A stretch of 9,867 bases of DNA from NCBI GenBank assembly GCA_902826505.1, contig CADEFG010000129.1:1-9867 (forward strand). Direction: 5' to 3'. Each line of letters starts with the position of its first letter. Position 1 is the first letter of the stretch. The notes under the pieces were generated by a model that was not told where the DNA came from, did not search any database, and saw nothing but the letters and a program-made list of their open reading frames with translations. The DNA comes from an uncultured Acidobacteriota bacterium (GTDB lineage Bacteria; Acidobacteriota; Blastocatellia; Pyrinomonadales; Pyrinomonadaceae). The position numbers and the translations under genes are program-made. Below are positions 1 through 6,558 of this stretch, piece after piece.

Positions 1-60
1 AAGATGCCGCGCATGGACGGCATGGAGTTGCTGGGCAAGCTGCGCAAGATCAAGCTGCAG
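1..60 (+). other. Response-regulator receiver-like fragment at window edge (possible chimeric end)
   Basis: Plus frame 1 translates to KMPRMDGMELLGKLRKIK, which matches the receiver-domain stretch after the phospho-acceptor Asp (MPxMDGxELLxxLR). The match ends at about residue 18-20. The frame then runs through unrelated text to TAA at 112-114, without the beta-4 strand expected next. Over the same bases the minus strand is an open lipoprotein frame, so only one reading can be genuine. Codons in the plus reading are mostly G/C-ending (CTG, GGC, AAG, CGC, ATC), unlike the rest of the window. Inference: a foreign piece joined at about positions 46-62, or a coincidence of antisense coding. Confidence 0.4.
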
Positions 61-396
61 TTCCGCAAGTTCGGTTTCGGTCAAGCCTTCGATCGCCGGA
101 CGCAGATTTGTTAAAAATATCGCGTCGCGGAAACGATTTTCGCGTAATTTTTTGTAAAAAACGCGCACCGAATCGGCGGGCGAATTTTGCTCGATCTCGA
201 TCGTCGCGGCATTGGTTGTTTTGGCGGATGTTGTCGCGCTCGACGGCAGATCCGCATTTTTCACGGGCGGCATTTTCTCCGGGTCAGCATTTTTCGCGGC
301 TTCGACCGCGCAACCGGCACTTATCAAAACCGAAAAAATCGCCGTTAATAGAATAAAACTTGAAAATCGTTTGAATTGGAAAAATACTTTGGACAT
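1..396 (-). CDS. Putative lipoprotein with NTF2-like/DUF4878-like start, C-terminus cut by window edge
   Basis: Seen: a minus-strand frame opens with ATG at 396-394 and stays open for 132 codons to position 1. Residues 9-28 form a signal peptide (K9-R10, then a hydrophobic stretch ending L-I-S-A-G) followed by Cys29. The lipobox S-A-G-C is slightly off the usual Leu at -3. Residues 30-75 are an Ala/Thr/Ser/Pro/Lys-rich linker typical of a surface lipoprotein. From about residue 76 the text SPADSVRVFYKKLRENRF, then DAIFLTNLRPAI, resembles the first helices of small NTF2-like or DUF4878-like domains. Inference: an envelope-anchored protein of unknown function. The start is supported by GGAG at 407-410 and a promoter-like sequence at 495-524. 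Oddity: the last ~18 residues (bases 1-55) may not belong to this gene, because the opposite strand there reads like a response regulator. The NTF2-like call is tentative. Confidence 0.65.
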   Translation of the reverse strand, partial: MSKVFFQFKRFSSFILLTAIFSVLISAGCAVEAAKNADPEKMPPVKNADLPSSATTSAKTTNAATIEIEQNSPADSVRVFYKKLRENRFRDAIFLTNLRPAIEGLTETELAELQLDLAQLAQQLHAVHARHL

Positions 397-406
397 TGAA
401 TCTGTT

Positions 407-410
407 CTCC
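407..410 (-). promoter_or_regulatory. Shine-Dalgarno sequence of the lipoprotein gene
   Basis: On the minus strand GGAG lies ten bases before the ATG at 396. It is the only clear Shine-Dalgarno match before a start codon in this window. It supports this ATG and contrasts with the other genes, whose starts have weak or no purine-rich motif. Confidence 0.6.
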
Positions 411-494
411 GAAATCTTGAAAGATGATTTGAAATGAAAAAAGAAGTTTTTTGCGGAAATCGTGTCAGAAAATGGAAAACGACACGCTTTGGTC

Positions 495-524
495 ATTATA
501 GCGCGTCGAATATGAAAAGGTAAA
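495..524 (-). promoter_or_regulatory. Sigma70-type promoter-like sequence for the lipoprotein gene
   Basis: On the minus strand a perfect TATAAT (-10; plus-strand 495-500) lies 18 bases after TTTACC (-35; 519-524), which matches TTGACA at four of six positions. Transcription would begin near 488 and give a leader of about 90 bases. A 6-bp inverted repeat, CGTGTC/GACACG (461-466 and 481-486, 14-base loop), would lie at the very 5' end of the transcript as a stabilising hairpin or operator. The position between clpS and the lipoprotein implies separate transcription of the latter. Confidence 0.5.
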
Positions 525-544
525 ACAAAATTTTACAATTTTGT
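525..544 (-). terminator. Weak AT-only hairpin downstream of clpS, possible terminator
   Basis: ACAAAATT at 525-532 and AATTTTGT at 537-544 form an 8-bp inverted repeat with a 4-base loop, 15 bases past the clpS stop. On the minus strand it is followed by a T-rich stretch. The stem has a single G-C pair, so it is weak for intrinsic termination. It also sits directly upstream of the -35 at 519-524, so it could instead be an operator. Confidence 0.3.
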
Positions 545-559
545 CTTTAATCGTAATTT

Positions 560-877
560 TTATTCTTCTTCGACCGTGCAAAGCAGCGGATATTCATGCG
601 CCCGCGACAGATTCATCGCCTTTTCGGCTTTCATATTCGCGACTTCATAAGGATAAATGCCCGCAATGCCGATGCCTTCGTTATGAACTTTAAGCATGAT
701 CGTAAAGGCTTCGGCAACGGAACGCATGAAAACGTGCTGGAGAATAAAGACGACAAATTCCTGGGTCGTAAAATCGTCATTATGCAGGACGACTTTATAA
801 AGTTTCGGTTTTTCGAGCTTCGTCGCGCTTTCGGTCAGAACCTCGCCGTCGCGTTCAATATCGGGTAGATCAGGCAT
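560..877 (-). CDS. clpS: ClpS, adaptor of the Clp protease (N-degron recognition)
   Basis: Known role: ClpS is a small cytoplasmic adaptor that binds proteins with destabilising N-terminal residues (Leu, Phe, Tyr, Trp) and delivers them to the Clp AAA+ protease. Seen: 105 residues, the usual size. A flexible N-terminal tail covers ~1-24. The core starts at LYKVVLHNDDFTTQEFVV and ends in YPLLCTVEEE. N33, D34 and H65 (in KVHNEGIGIAGIY) match the E. coli pocket residues Asn34, Asp35 and His66 that hold the substrate alpha-amino group. The residue equivalent to E. coli Met40, which gates the pocket, is Gln39 here. No clpA follows, as the next gene is a lipoprotein with its own promoter-like sequence. 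The ATG at 877 is directly preceded by a long hairpin and no Shine-Dalgarno motif is visible. The N-terminal length fits the family, so I keep this start. Confidence 0.95.
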   Translation of the reverse strand: MPDLPDIERDGEVLTESATKLEKPKLYKVVLHNDDFTTQEFVVFILQHVFMRSVAEAFTIMLKVHNEGIGIAGIYPYEVANMKAEKAMNLSRAHEYPLLCTVEEE

Positions 878-880
878 AAT

Positions 881-938
881 TCATTTATCATTGAACATTT
901 ATCATTAAGTTGCTCGATAAATGTTCAATGATAAATGA
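881..938. repeat. Long AT-rich inverted repeat (23-bp arms) filling the dehydrogenase-clpS gap
   Basis: Bases 881-903 are perfectly complementary to 916-938, with a 12-base loop (904-915). The arms are built from CATTTATC/GATAAATG motifs around TTGAAC/GTTCAA. The right arm carries one extra 7-base unit (GATAAAT twice in tandem, 930-943). After that unit the outer AATT ends also match (878-881 and 945-948), so the original palindrome spanned nearly the whole 72-base gap. It has no GC-rich stem and no clean T-tract, so it is not a typical terminator. In the minus-strand transcript the 3' arm ends three bases before the clpS AUG. It may be a small palindromic intergenic repeat or MITE-like remnant, or an RNA element acting on clpS. 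Confidence 0.85.
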
Positions 939-949
939 TAAATGAATTT

Positions 950-2068
950 TCAGATTTTGTTTACCTCAAAATACGCTTTAATCGCGTTGTATTTCGCGGA
1001 GTTTTCTAAAATCTCGAAAATCTTCGCGTAATTTTCCAGACCTTTGACCTTGTGCGTCAGCATTTTTTTGAGCCAGCCCGCATACATCGCTTCGCATAAC
1101 GCGAGGTCTTTGACGCCCATTTCAAAATGTTCGCGTCCGGCATTGACCGTCCCGACCATTGCGCGATTTCCGAGAACGAACATCTGGTTGATCTTATCCG
1201 ACGGAACGGCGTCCGTTTTGCGCTCGCCGCCGGTCACCGAAGCGAGAATTAAAATGCCGTTTTCGTTCAAACTCTGCATCGCATCGAAAATGATCGGCGA
1301 AAATCCGGTGCATTCAAAGATCAGATCGTATTCGCCGTATTTTTTGGTTGAATCAAAGATCGAAATTTCGGCGGTCGAATCGTAAGTCGCGCCGATCGCC
1401 TCGCACAGCTCGGCATTTAAATATCCTTCCCGCGCATTTCTGCCGAAACCGTGAACTTCGTAACCGCGCATCCGCAAAGCCATCACCGTCAGCAGCCCGA
1501 CATTTCCCGTTCCCAAAACCGCCGCCCGTTTCGGTTGCCAGATCTTCAGACGTTCCTGAATGTCGCTCGCCTGTTTCAAGCCTTTTTCGATGATCGAAAG
1601 CGGTTCGAGCAGCACGGCGATTTCGGCGATCGCGGGCGGAATTTTGATCAAAAAATCGGCGCTTTCGGCGTAAAATTCCGCCATATAACCGTGGAGGCGA
1701 GAAATTCCGCGCTCGTAATATTTGTCGTCGGTCGTAAAATCCTGCGTTCCGATCTTGTCGTAAATGCTCGAACCGCGCGGGCGCCTGACGGTCGCGACGA
1801 CAAAATCGCCTTTTTGCAGCTCTTTGACCTTTTCGCCGGTCTCGACGACGCGCCCGAAATTTTCGTGACCGAGCACGAGAAAGTCAAAGCCTTTCGGCGC
1901 GACGCCGTATTCGGCGTTATTGATCTCGCGATCTGTTCCGCACGCACCGACGCGCAAAACTTCAACTAAAACGCCGCGCCCGTCCTTAAATTCCGACAGA
2001 TCGGGTTTCTCCATCTCGACCAGATGAACCGATTTTTCTTTTTTCGGGATAACTGCAACTGCTTTCAT
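950..2068 (-). CDS. Zinc-dependent glucose 1-dehydrogenase-like protein (MDR superfamily)
   Basis: Expected reaction: oxidation of D-glucose or a similar aldose to the lactone with NAD(P)+, in the cytoplasm. Seen: 372 residues, a usual length. Catalytic-zinc ligands are C43 (GACGTDREI), H68-E69 (LVLGHENFG) and probably E155 (LLEPLS). A TVRRP motif at 93-97 and YYERGISRLHGYMAEFY at 117-133 are hallmarks of the archaeal/bacterial glucose dehydrogenase subgroup. The Rossmann motif GTGNVG is at 186-191, and GFGRN follows at the end of the second strand. Oddity: the lobe at 98-116 contains no cysteine, so the structural zinc of many relatives is absent; the Haloferax mediterranei glucose dehydrogenase is a known case without it. 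The start lies 16 bases after the VWFA gene, so co-transcription is likely. A weak AAAGG lies upstream. Exact sugar and cofactor cannot be read from sequence. Confidence 0.85.
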   Translation of the reverse strand: MKAVAVIPKKEKSVHLVEMEKPDLSEFKDGRGVLVEVLRVGACGTDREINNAEYGVAPKGFDFLVLGHENFGRVVETGEKVKELQKGDFVVATVRRPRGSSIYDKIGTQDFTTDDKYYERGISRLHGYMAEFYAESADFLIKIPPAIAEIAVLLEPLSIIEKGLKQASDIQERLKIWQPKRAAVLGTGNVGLLTVMALRMRGYEVHGFGRNAREGYLNAELCEAIGATYDSTAEISIFDSTKKYGEYDLIFECTGFSPIIFDAMQSLNENGILILASVTGGERKTDAVPSDKINQMFVLGNRAMVGTVNAGREHFEMGVKDLALCEAMYAGWLKKMLTHKVKGLENYAKIFEILENSAKYNAIKAYFEVNKI

Positions 2069-2084
2069 ATTTTTATTTTAGCCT

Positions 2085-3671
2085 TTAATTTGCGTAATAA
2101 CCGCGCCGGGTTCTGGTCATCAGATTCGGCTGGGGTTTGATTTTGACCGTCAATGAGCGCCAACCGCCGTCGCGCGTTTCGTTTTTCGGTTCATAACCGA
2201 TGCTGTAAATCTTCCCCAGATCATTGATGACCTGTTCATAAATTCCGTTCAGATCTTTGACATCGTTGGCTTTGTAAAATTGTCCGCCGCTTTCATCTGC
2301 CAGCATCGCCAAAGATTGTTGCGATTTGCGGATATATCTTTCGGAAAATTCGCTTAAACCGCGCTGTCTGCCCAAATAAACCGGAAAAATTGTCGTGTCG
2401 CCGCGCCGCACGATTTCCAAAGCGTCGGCAAAGGTAATTTCTTTTGAACCGTCCTCGCCGTCGGTCATAAAAACGACCGCCGTGCGCCGCCCGAGACTTT
2501 CTTTTTTGAGAATCTTTTCATAAACAAATTTCAGCGAATCCCAGATCGGTGAACCGCCGTCGATCTCAATGCCCTTGATTTTTTGAGCGAGCGCATTTTT
2601 GTCGGTCGTCAATTCGGAAACGATTCTGATCTCGGTCGCAAAAACGACGACCGCGATCCGGTCGGTCGGACGGGCATATTCGACAAACCGCTGGGCGGCT
2701 TTTTTTATCAATCCTCTTTTTTCAACCGTCGAGCCCGAAAAATCGAGCAGCAACACCAGATCAAACGGCTGGTCGGCGGTCGAAAAGAAAGAGATTTCCT
2801 GTTCGACGCCATTTTCCAACACCGTAAAATCGTCTTTCGTGAGCTTTAGATCAGCGGGAACTTTCAAGTCGGGCGTCAGAATTCTGACGTTCAAATTAAC
2901 CAGATTCGTTTCAACCGTCAGCGGTTCGTTTTCATCATCGTTAATTCCCAGAATCGCCGTATCGCTCGTTTTGTCATTCTTTTTCTGCCGCAAATCCCGC
3001 GCCGACGGCAGTCGCGGCGTTTTGACAACCGGCATTAAATAACGACTTTCCAAACTGAGAATTTGCCCTTGAAGCGTCGGCAAATCATACATTTTCCGCC
3101 ATTCATCGACCTTTTCTTCGTTTAAGATCGGGTAAAGATAAACGACATTGTTTCTGATCACTGCCTGCGTTCCGAAAATTTGCGGCATTTTTGAACCGAC
3201 CCGAATGCTGTCAACGAAAGACGCTAAAAGCGGGTTTCCGACATAACCTTTTTTCGAGGCTTCGACCAGCACGGGCAGCAGTTCCTGCTGAATTTGAATG
3301 TCTTTATTGTTTGTGATGATAAAAATAAATGCCTCAAAACCATCTTCTTTGAGCGTGTCTTTCGTTAACCAGCCGTTTTCTCTGAGGATTTGGCAAACCC
3401 GCAAAAGATGTCTTTCGCCGATCTGATTGGCTTCGGGAATCAAACTTTGATTTTTTTGCGTGTCGACAGATATTTTCGCGTTCAATTTTTCACGCTCCGC
3501 ACGCATTTCGAGCAGCTCTTTGCGAATTTTTCCGTTTTCGGAAACAAGCGGCGATTTGACCGATTCGATGACTTTTTTAGCATCTTCACCGGTAAAACAG
3601 TTGTTCTGACCGCAAATATTTGCGGCAAAAGCAAACATCAAGCCTAAAAATAAAACTGTCGTTTTCATCAT
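2085..3671 (-). CDS. Exported VWFA-related protein with DUF6624-like N-terminal region
   Basis: Seen: 528 residues. A Sec signal peptide occupies ~1-21 (M-M-K-T-T, hydrophobic core, A-N-I-C-G-Q); N-I-C is not a good lipobox. A charged, coiled-coil-like stretch covers ~35-70. Residues ~75-205 resemble DUF6624: ILRENGWLTKD, FGTQ at 166-169, and LYPILNEEKVDEWRKMYDLP. A linker covers ~215-250. Residues ~255-528 match the acidobacterial VWFA-related architecture, starting VNLNVRILTPD and DFTVLENGVEQEI. The MIDAS metal site is D310-x-S312-x-S314, with S374 and T403-D404 as likely further ligands. The C-terminal ending SLTVKIK...RTRRGYYAN is typical of this family. Inference: a periplasmic or surface protein using metal-dependent adhesion to partners; function unknown. 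The ATG pair at 3671/3668 has no Shine-Dalgarno. TACAAT at 3697-3692 could be a -10, but no -35 is visible. The N-terminal domain name is from memory. Confidence 0.88.
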   Translation of the reverse strand: MMKTTVLFLGLMFAFAANICGQNNCFTGEDAKKVIESVKSPLVSENGKIRKELLEMRAEREKLNAKISVDTQKNQSLIPEANQIGERHLLRVCQILRENGWLTKDTLKEDGFEAFIFIITNNKDIQIQQELLPVLVEASKKGYVGNPLLASFVDSIRVGSKMPQIFGTQAVIRNNVVYLYPILNEEKVDEWRKMYDLPTLQGQILSLESRYLMPVVKTPRLPSARDLRQKKNDKTSDTAILGINDDENEPLTVETNLVNLNVRILTPDLKVPADLKLTKDDFTVLENGVEQEISFFSTADQPFDLVLLLDFSGSTVEKRGLIKKAAQRFVEYARPTDRIAVVVFATEIRIVSELTTDKNALAQKIKGIEIDGGSPIWDSLKFVYEKILKKESLGRRTAVVFMTDGEDGSKEITFADALEIVRRGDTTIFPVYLGRQRGLSEFSERYIRKSQQSLAMLADESGGQFYKANDVKDLNGIYEQVINDLGKIYSIGYEPKNETRDGGWRSLTVKIKPQPNLMTRTRRGYYAN

Positions 3672-3737
3672 TAAAAAACTGTTCGAGAAAAATTGTAACC
3701 TTTCGCTTGGATGTTTTATTCCCGGCGATCGGTTTTA

Positions 3738-6500
3738 TCAATTTTCGAAGTTTCGCAGACCGCTGATCGGACGAAGCTTGCCGGTTTCGGTAAAACTGCC
3801 GCTGCGTTCATCTTTGTATTCACCGATCTGCTGTAACAATTTACCGATCAAGCCGGTCCAGCCGGTTTGGTGGCTCGCGCCCAAACCGGTTCCTTTATCG
3901 CCGTGAAAATATTCGTAAAAGAGAATATAATCGCGCCAGTTTTCATCGGTCTGAAATTTTTCGAGCGTGCCGTGAACCGCGCGGTTTCCGTCCGCGTCGC
4001 GCAGAAAGATATTCGACAGGCGTTTGCTGAGTTCCTGCGAAACTTCCCAGAGCGTCAACATCTGTTCGGAACCGGTCGGAAATTCGACCTTGAAATCATC
4101 GCCGTAGTAAAAATCGAATTTTTGCAGCGATTCGATCAAAAGAAAATTCATCGGAAACCAGACGGGACCGCGCCAGTTCGAGTTTCCGCCGAACATTCCG
4201 CTGCGCGATTCGGCAGGCTCGTATTCGACGCGGTATTCCGTGTCGCCGACCATCAAAAAATACGGCGAGTTTTTGTGAAAACGCGAGAGCGCCCGAATTC
4301 CGTAATCGGACAAAAACTCGGCTTCCGAAAGCATCACGCGCAGCACTCGCGCCAGCCGATCTTTGCTGACGAGCGCCAAAAGCCTCCGATTTTCTCTGCC
4401 TTTCGTTTGCAAACAGGCAATTTCGTCGGTCAGATCGGGACGATTTTGCAAAAACCATTCGGTGCGCCGCTTGAAATCCGGCAGCTGTTCGAACCATTTT
4501 TCCTCGATCGTTTCGACCGCAAAAAGCGGGATCAGACCGACCATCGAACGCAGCCGCAGCGGTATATTCCGCTCGCTCGGCAGATGCAGAACGTCGTAAT
4601 AAAATCCGTCGCGTTCGCTCCAAAGCTCGGTGCATTCGTTGCCGAGATTGTTCATCGCATCGGAAATATAAACAAAATGCTCGTAAAATTTGGTCGCGAC
4701 ATCTTCGTAAACCCGATCTTCTTTCGCGAGTTCCAAAGCAATCCCGAGCATATTCAAACAAAACATCGACATCCACGAAGTGCCGTCCGATTGTTCGATC
4801 GAGCCGCCGGTCGGAAGCGCCGCGCTGCGGTCAAAAACGCCGATGTTGTCGAGCCCCAGAAATCCGCCCTCGAAAACATTATTGCCTTCTTCGTCCTTGC
4901 GGTTGACCCACCACGTAAAATTGAGGAGTAATTTATGAAAGACTTTTTCGAGAAAAGCGCGATCCGCCACGCCGCGCCGCCGCGCTTCGATTTGATAAAC
5001 GCGCAATGCCGCCCAGGCGTGAACCGGCGGATTGACATCGTCGAATTTCCATTCGTAAGCCGGAATCTGCCCGTTCGGATGCATATACCATTCACGAAGC
5101 AGCAGAACGAGCTGACGTTTGGCAAATTCGGAATCAACGAGCGCGAGCGAAATCGCATGAAACGCCAGATCCCACGCCGCATACCACGGATATTCCCATT
5201 TGTCGGGCATCGACACGACATCGTCGTTGTAAAGATGTTTCCAGTTGTGATTTCTGCCCTTTAATCTTTCCTTCGGCGGCGCCCCGAATTCCGGATCGCC
5301 GTCGAGCCATTCCTTGACGACATATTGATAAAACTGCTTTGACCAGAGCATTCCGGCGAGGCTCTGGCGCATCACGTTCTTTTCGTCGGCGCTTAGATTA
5401 TTCGGTATTACTTCGGCGTAAAATTCGTCGGCTTCAATGATGCGCTGATCGAAGACCGCTTTGCAATCATTGATAAATTCGTCGTGACTTTGAAAAAATC
5501 GTCTTTGATCTTTCGGATTTTGGCTTCGCAGCCGCAGATAGATCTCTTCTTTCGCTTTTGGCGGCAGGATCAAAACGTAATTCGCCGCCGCTTTGGTTCC
5601 TTTTGCCTGCGGATTGACGGCTGCAAAATTTTTGCCGACGACAAAATCGTTGATCCCGTCTTTGGCGTAAGCCGATTTGTTTTCGCCTCCGTAAAGCTTT
5701 TGAAAATTCGTTTCGTTTTCGCAAAAAAGCAGCTGCGACGAACCTTCGCAAATCAATTGGTAATAACCCAACTCTTCCTCGTGCAGGTCGATGACCGCGA
5801 GATTTTCCGCGCTCGCTTCGGCTTTTTGCATCAGCGGTTTCGGCGCGTTCGGAAACCACGACCAGGTGTCGCGAAACCAGAGGGTCGGCAAAATATGAAG
5901 CGGCGCGGATTCGTCCGAACGATTGATCGCCGTGATCTTGATGCAAATATCTTCGGCGTCAGCCTTGGCGTATTCGATAAAAACATCGAAATATTTGTCT
6001 TCGTTAAACACGCCGGTGTCCATCAACTCAAATTCGGGCTGCGTTTTATTGCGACTTAAATTTTCTTCCTTGAGCCATTTATAAGGGTATTCGGCTTGCG
6101 GATATTTGTAGAGATACTTCAGATAGGAATGCGTCGGCGTGTTGTCCAGATAAAAATAATATTCCTTGACGTCTTCGCCGTGATTTCCCTGGTTTCCCGC
6201 GACGCCGTAGAGTCTTTCCTTCAGAATCGGGTCTTTGCCGTTCCACAGCGCGAGCGCAAAACAAAGATGCTGTTTGCGGTCCGAGATTCCGGCGATGCCG
6301 TCTTCATTCCAGCGATATGCCTTTAAATGCGATTGCTCGAACGGAAAATAATCCCACGCCGAGCCGTCACTCGAATAATCTTCGCGAACGGTTCCCCACG
6401 AGCGTTCCGAAACGTAACAGCCCCAAAGTTTCCAGTCAACCTCGCGCCGATTTGCCAGATCGAGCCGTGTTTCTTCCGCCTTTAATGTGTTTTCGGACAT
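3738..6500 (-). CDS. GH63/MGH1-like glucosidase (large cytoplasmic glycoside hydrolase)
   Basis: Seen: 920 residues without signal peptide, so probably cytoplasmic. The N-terminal region has the conserved block WGTVREDYSSDGSAWDYFP at 35-53, then YRWNEDGIAGISD and GNHGEDVKEYYFYLDNTPTHS. It is followed by a beta-rich region to ~350 and an (alpha/alpha)6-barrel region at ~370-890. WYAAWDLAFHA contains W443-D444, the likely general acid. FYEYFHGDKGTGLGASHQTGWTGL at 861-884 contains E863, placed like the general base Glu of GH63/GH37 enzymes. WRGPVWFPMNFLLIESL at 776-792 is another conserved barrel segment. Known: GH63 members are inverting alpha-glucosidases, including processing glucosidase I and mycobacterial glucosylglycerate hydrolase. 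The substrate here is unknown; a glucosylated compatible solute or oligosaccharide is possible. It is the first gene of the minus-strand cluster, 66 bases before the VWFA gene. The Shine-Dalgarno is weak (TTAGAA region). Catalytic assignments are inferred by motif. Confidence 0.9.
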   Translation of the reverse strand: MSENTLKAEETRLDLANRREVDWKLWGCYVSERSWGTVREDYSSDGSAWDYFPFEQSHLKAYRWNEDGIAGISDRKQHLCFALALWNGKDPILKERLYGVAGNQGNHGEDVKEYYFYLDNTPTHSYLKYLYKYPQAEYPYKWLKEENLSRNKTQPEFELMDTGVFNEDKYFDVFIEYAKADAEDICIKITAINRSDESAPLHILPTLWFRDTWSWFPNAPKPLMQKAEASAENLAVIDLHEEELGYYQLICEGSSQLLFCENETNFQKLYGGENKSAYAKDGINDFVVGKNFAAVNPQAKGTKAAANYVLILPPKAKEEIYLRLRSQNPKDQRRFFQSHDEFINDCKAVFDQRIIEADEFYAEVIPNNLSADEKNVMRQSLAGMLWSKQFYQYVVKEWLDGDPEFGAPPKERLKGRNHNWKHLYNDDVVSMPDKWEYPWYAAWDLAFHAISLALVDSEFAKRQLVLLLREWYMHPNGQIPAYEWKFDDVNPPVHAWAALRVYQIEARRRGVADRAFLEKVFHKLLLNFTWWVNRKDEEGNNVFEGGFLGLDNIGVFDRSAALPTGGSIEQSDGTSWMSMFCLNMLGIALELAKEDRVYEDVATKFYEHFVYISDAMNNLGNECTELWSERDGFYYDVLHLPSERNIPLRLRSMVGLIPLFAVETIEEKWFEQLPDFKRRTEWFLQNRPDLTDEIACLQTKGRENRRLLALVSKDRLARVLRVMLSEAEFLSDYGIRALSRFHKNSPYFLMVGDTEYRVEYEPAESRSGMFGGNSNWRGPVWFPMNFLLIESLQKFDFYYGDDFKVEFPTGSEQMLTLWEVSQELSKRLSNIFLRDADGNRAVHGTLEKFQTDENWRDYILFYEYFHGDKGTGLGASHQTGWTGLIGKLLQQIGEYKDERSGSFTETGKLRPISGLRNFEN

Positions 6501-6558
6501 AAGTTTTCTAAAAGAATGACATATTTACATATTTCGCGTCCATTAGCAGCTACGCAGT

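Noticed and set aside
284..496. A 70-codon minus-strand frame across the lipoprotein leader
   Set aside because: It is out of frame with the lipoprotein, spans the likely promoter and the Shine-Dalgarno, and shows no family features.
878..949. Classical intrinsic terminator for the dehydrogenase gene
   Set aside because: The stem is long but AT-rich, has no GC-rich base, and is not followed by a clean U-tract before the clpS start codon.
1451..1969. A 172-codon plus-strand open frame opposite the dehydrogenase gene
   Set aside because: It overlaps the conserved zinc-site and Rossmann-fold coding region of the dehydrogenase and encodes no recognisable family.
3867..4931. A 354-codon plus-strand open frame opposite the glucosidase gene
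   Set aside because: It is antisense to highly conserved GH63 coding sequence. Its translation is Arg/Phe-rich and low in recognisable motifs, as expected for a mirror frame of a gene with G/C-biased third positions.
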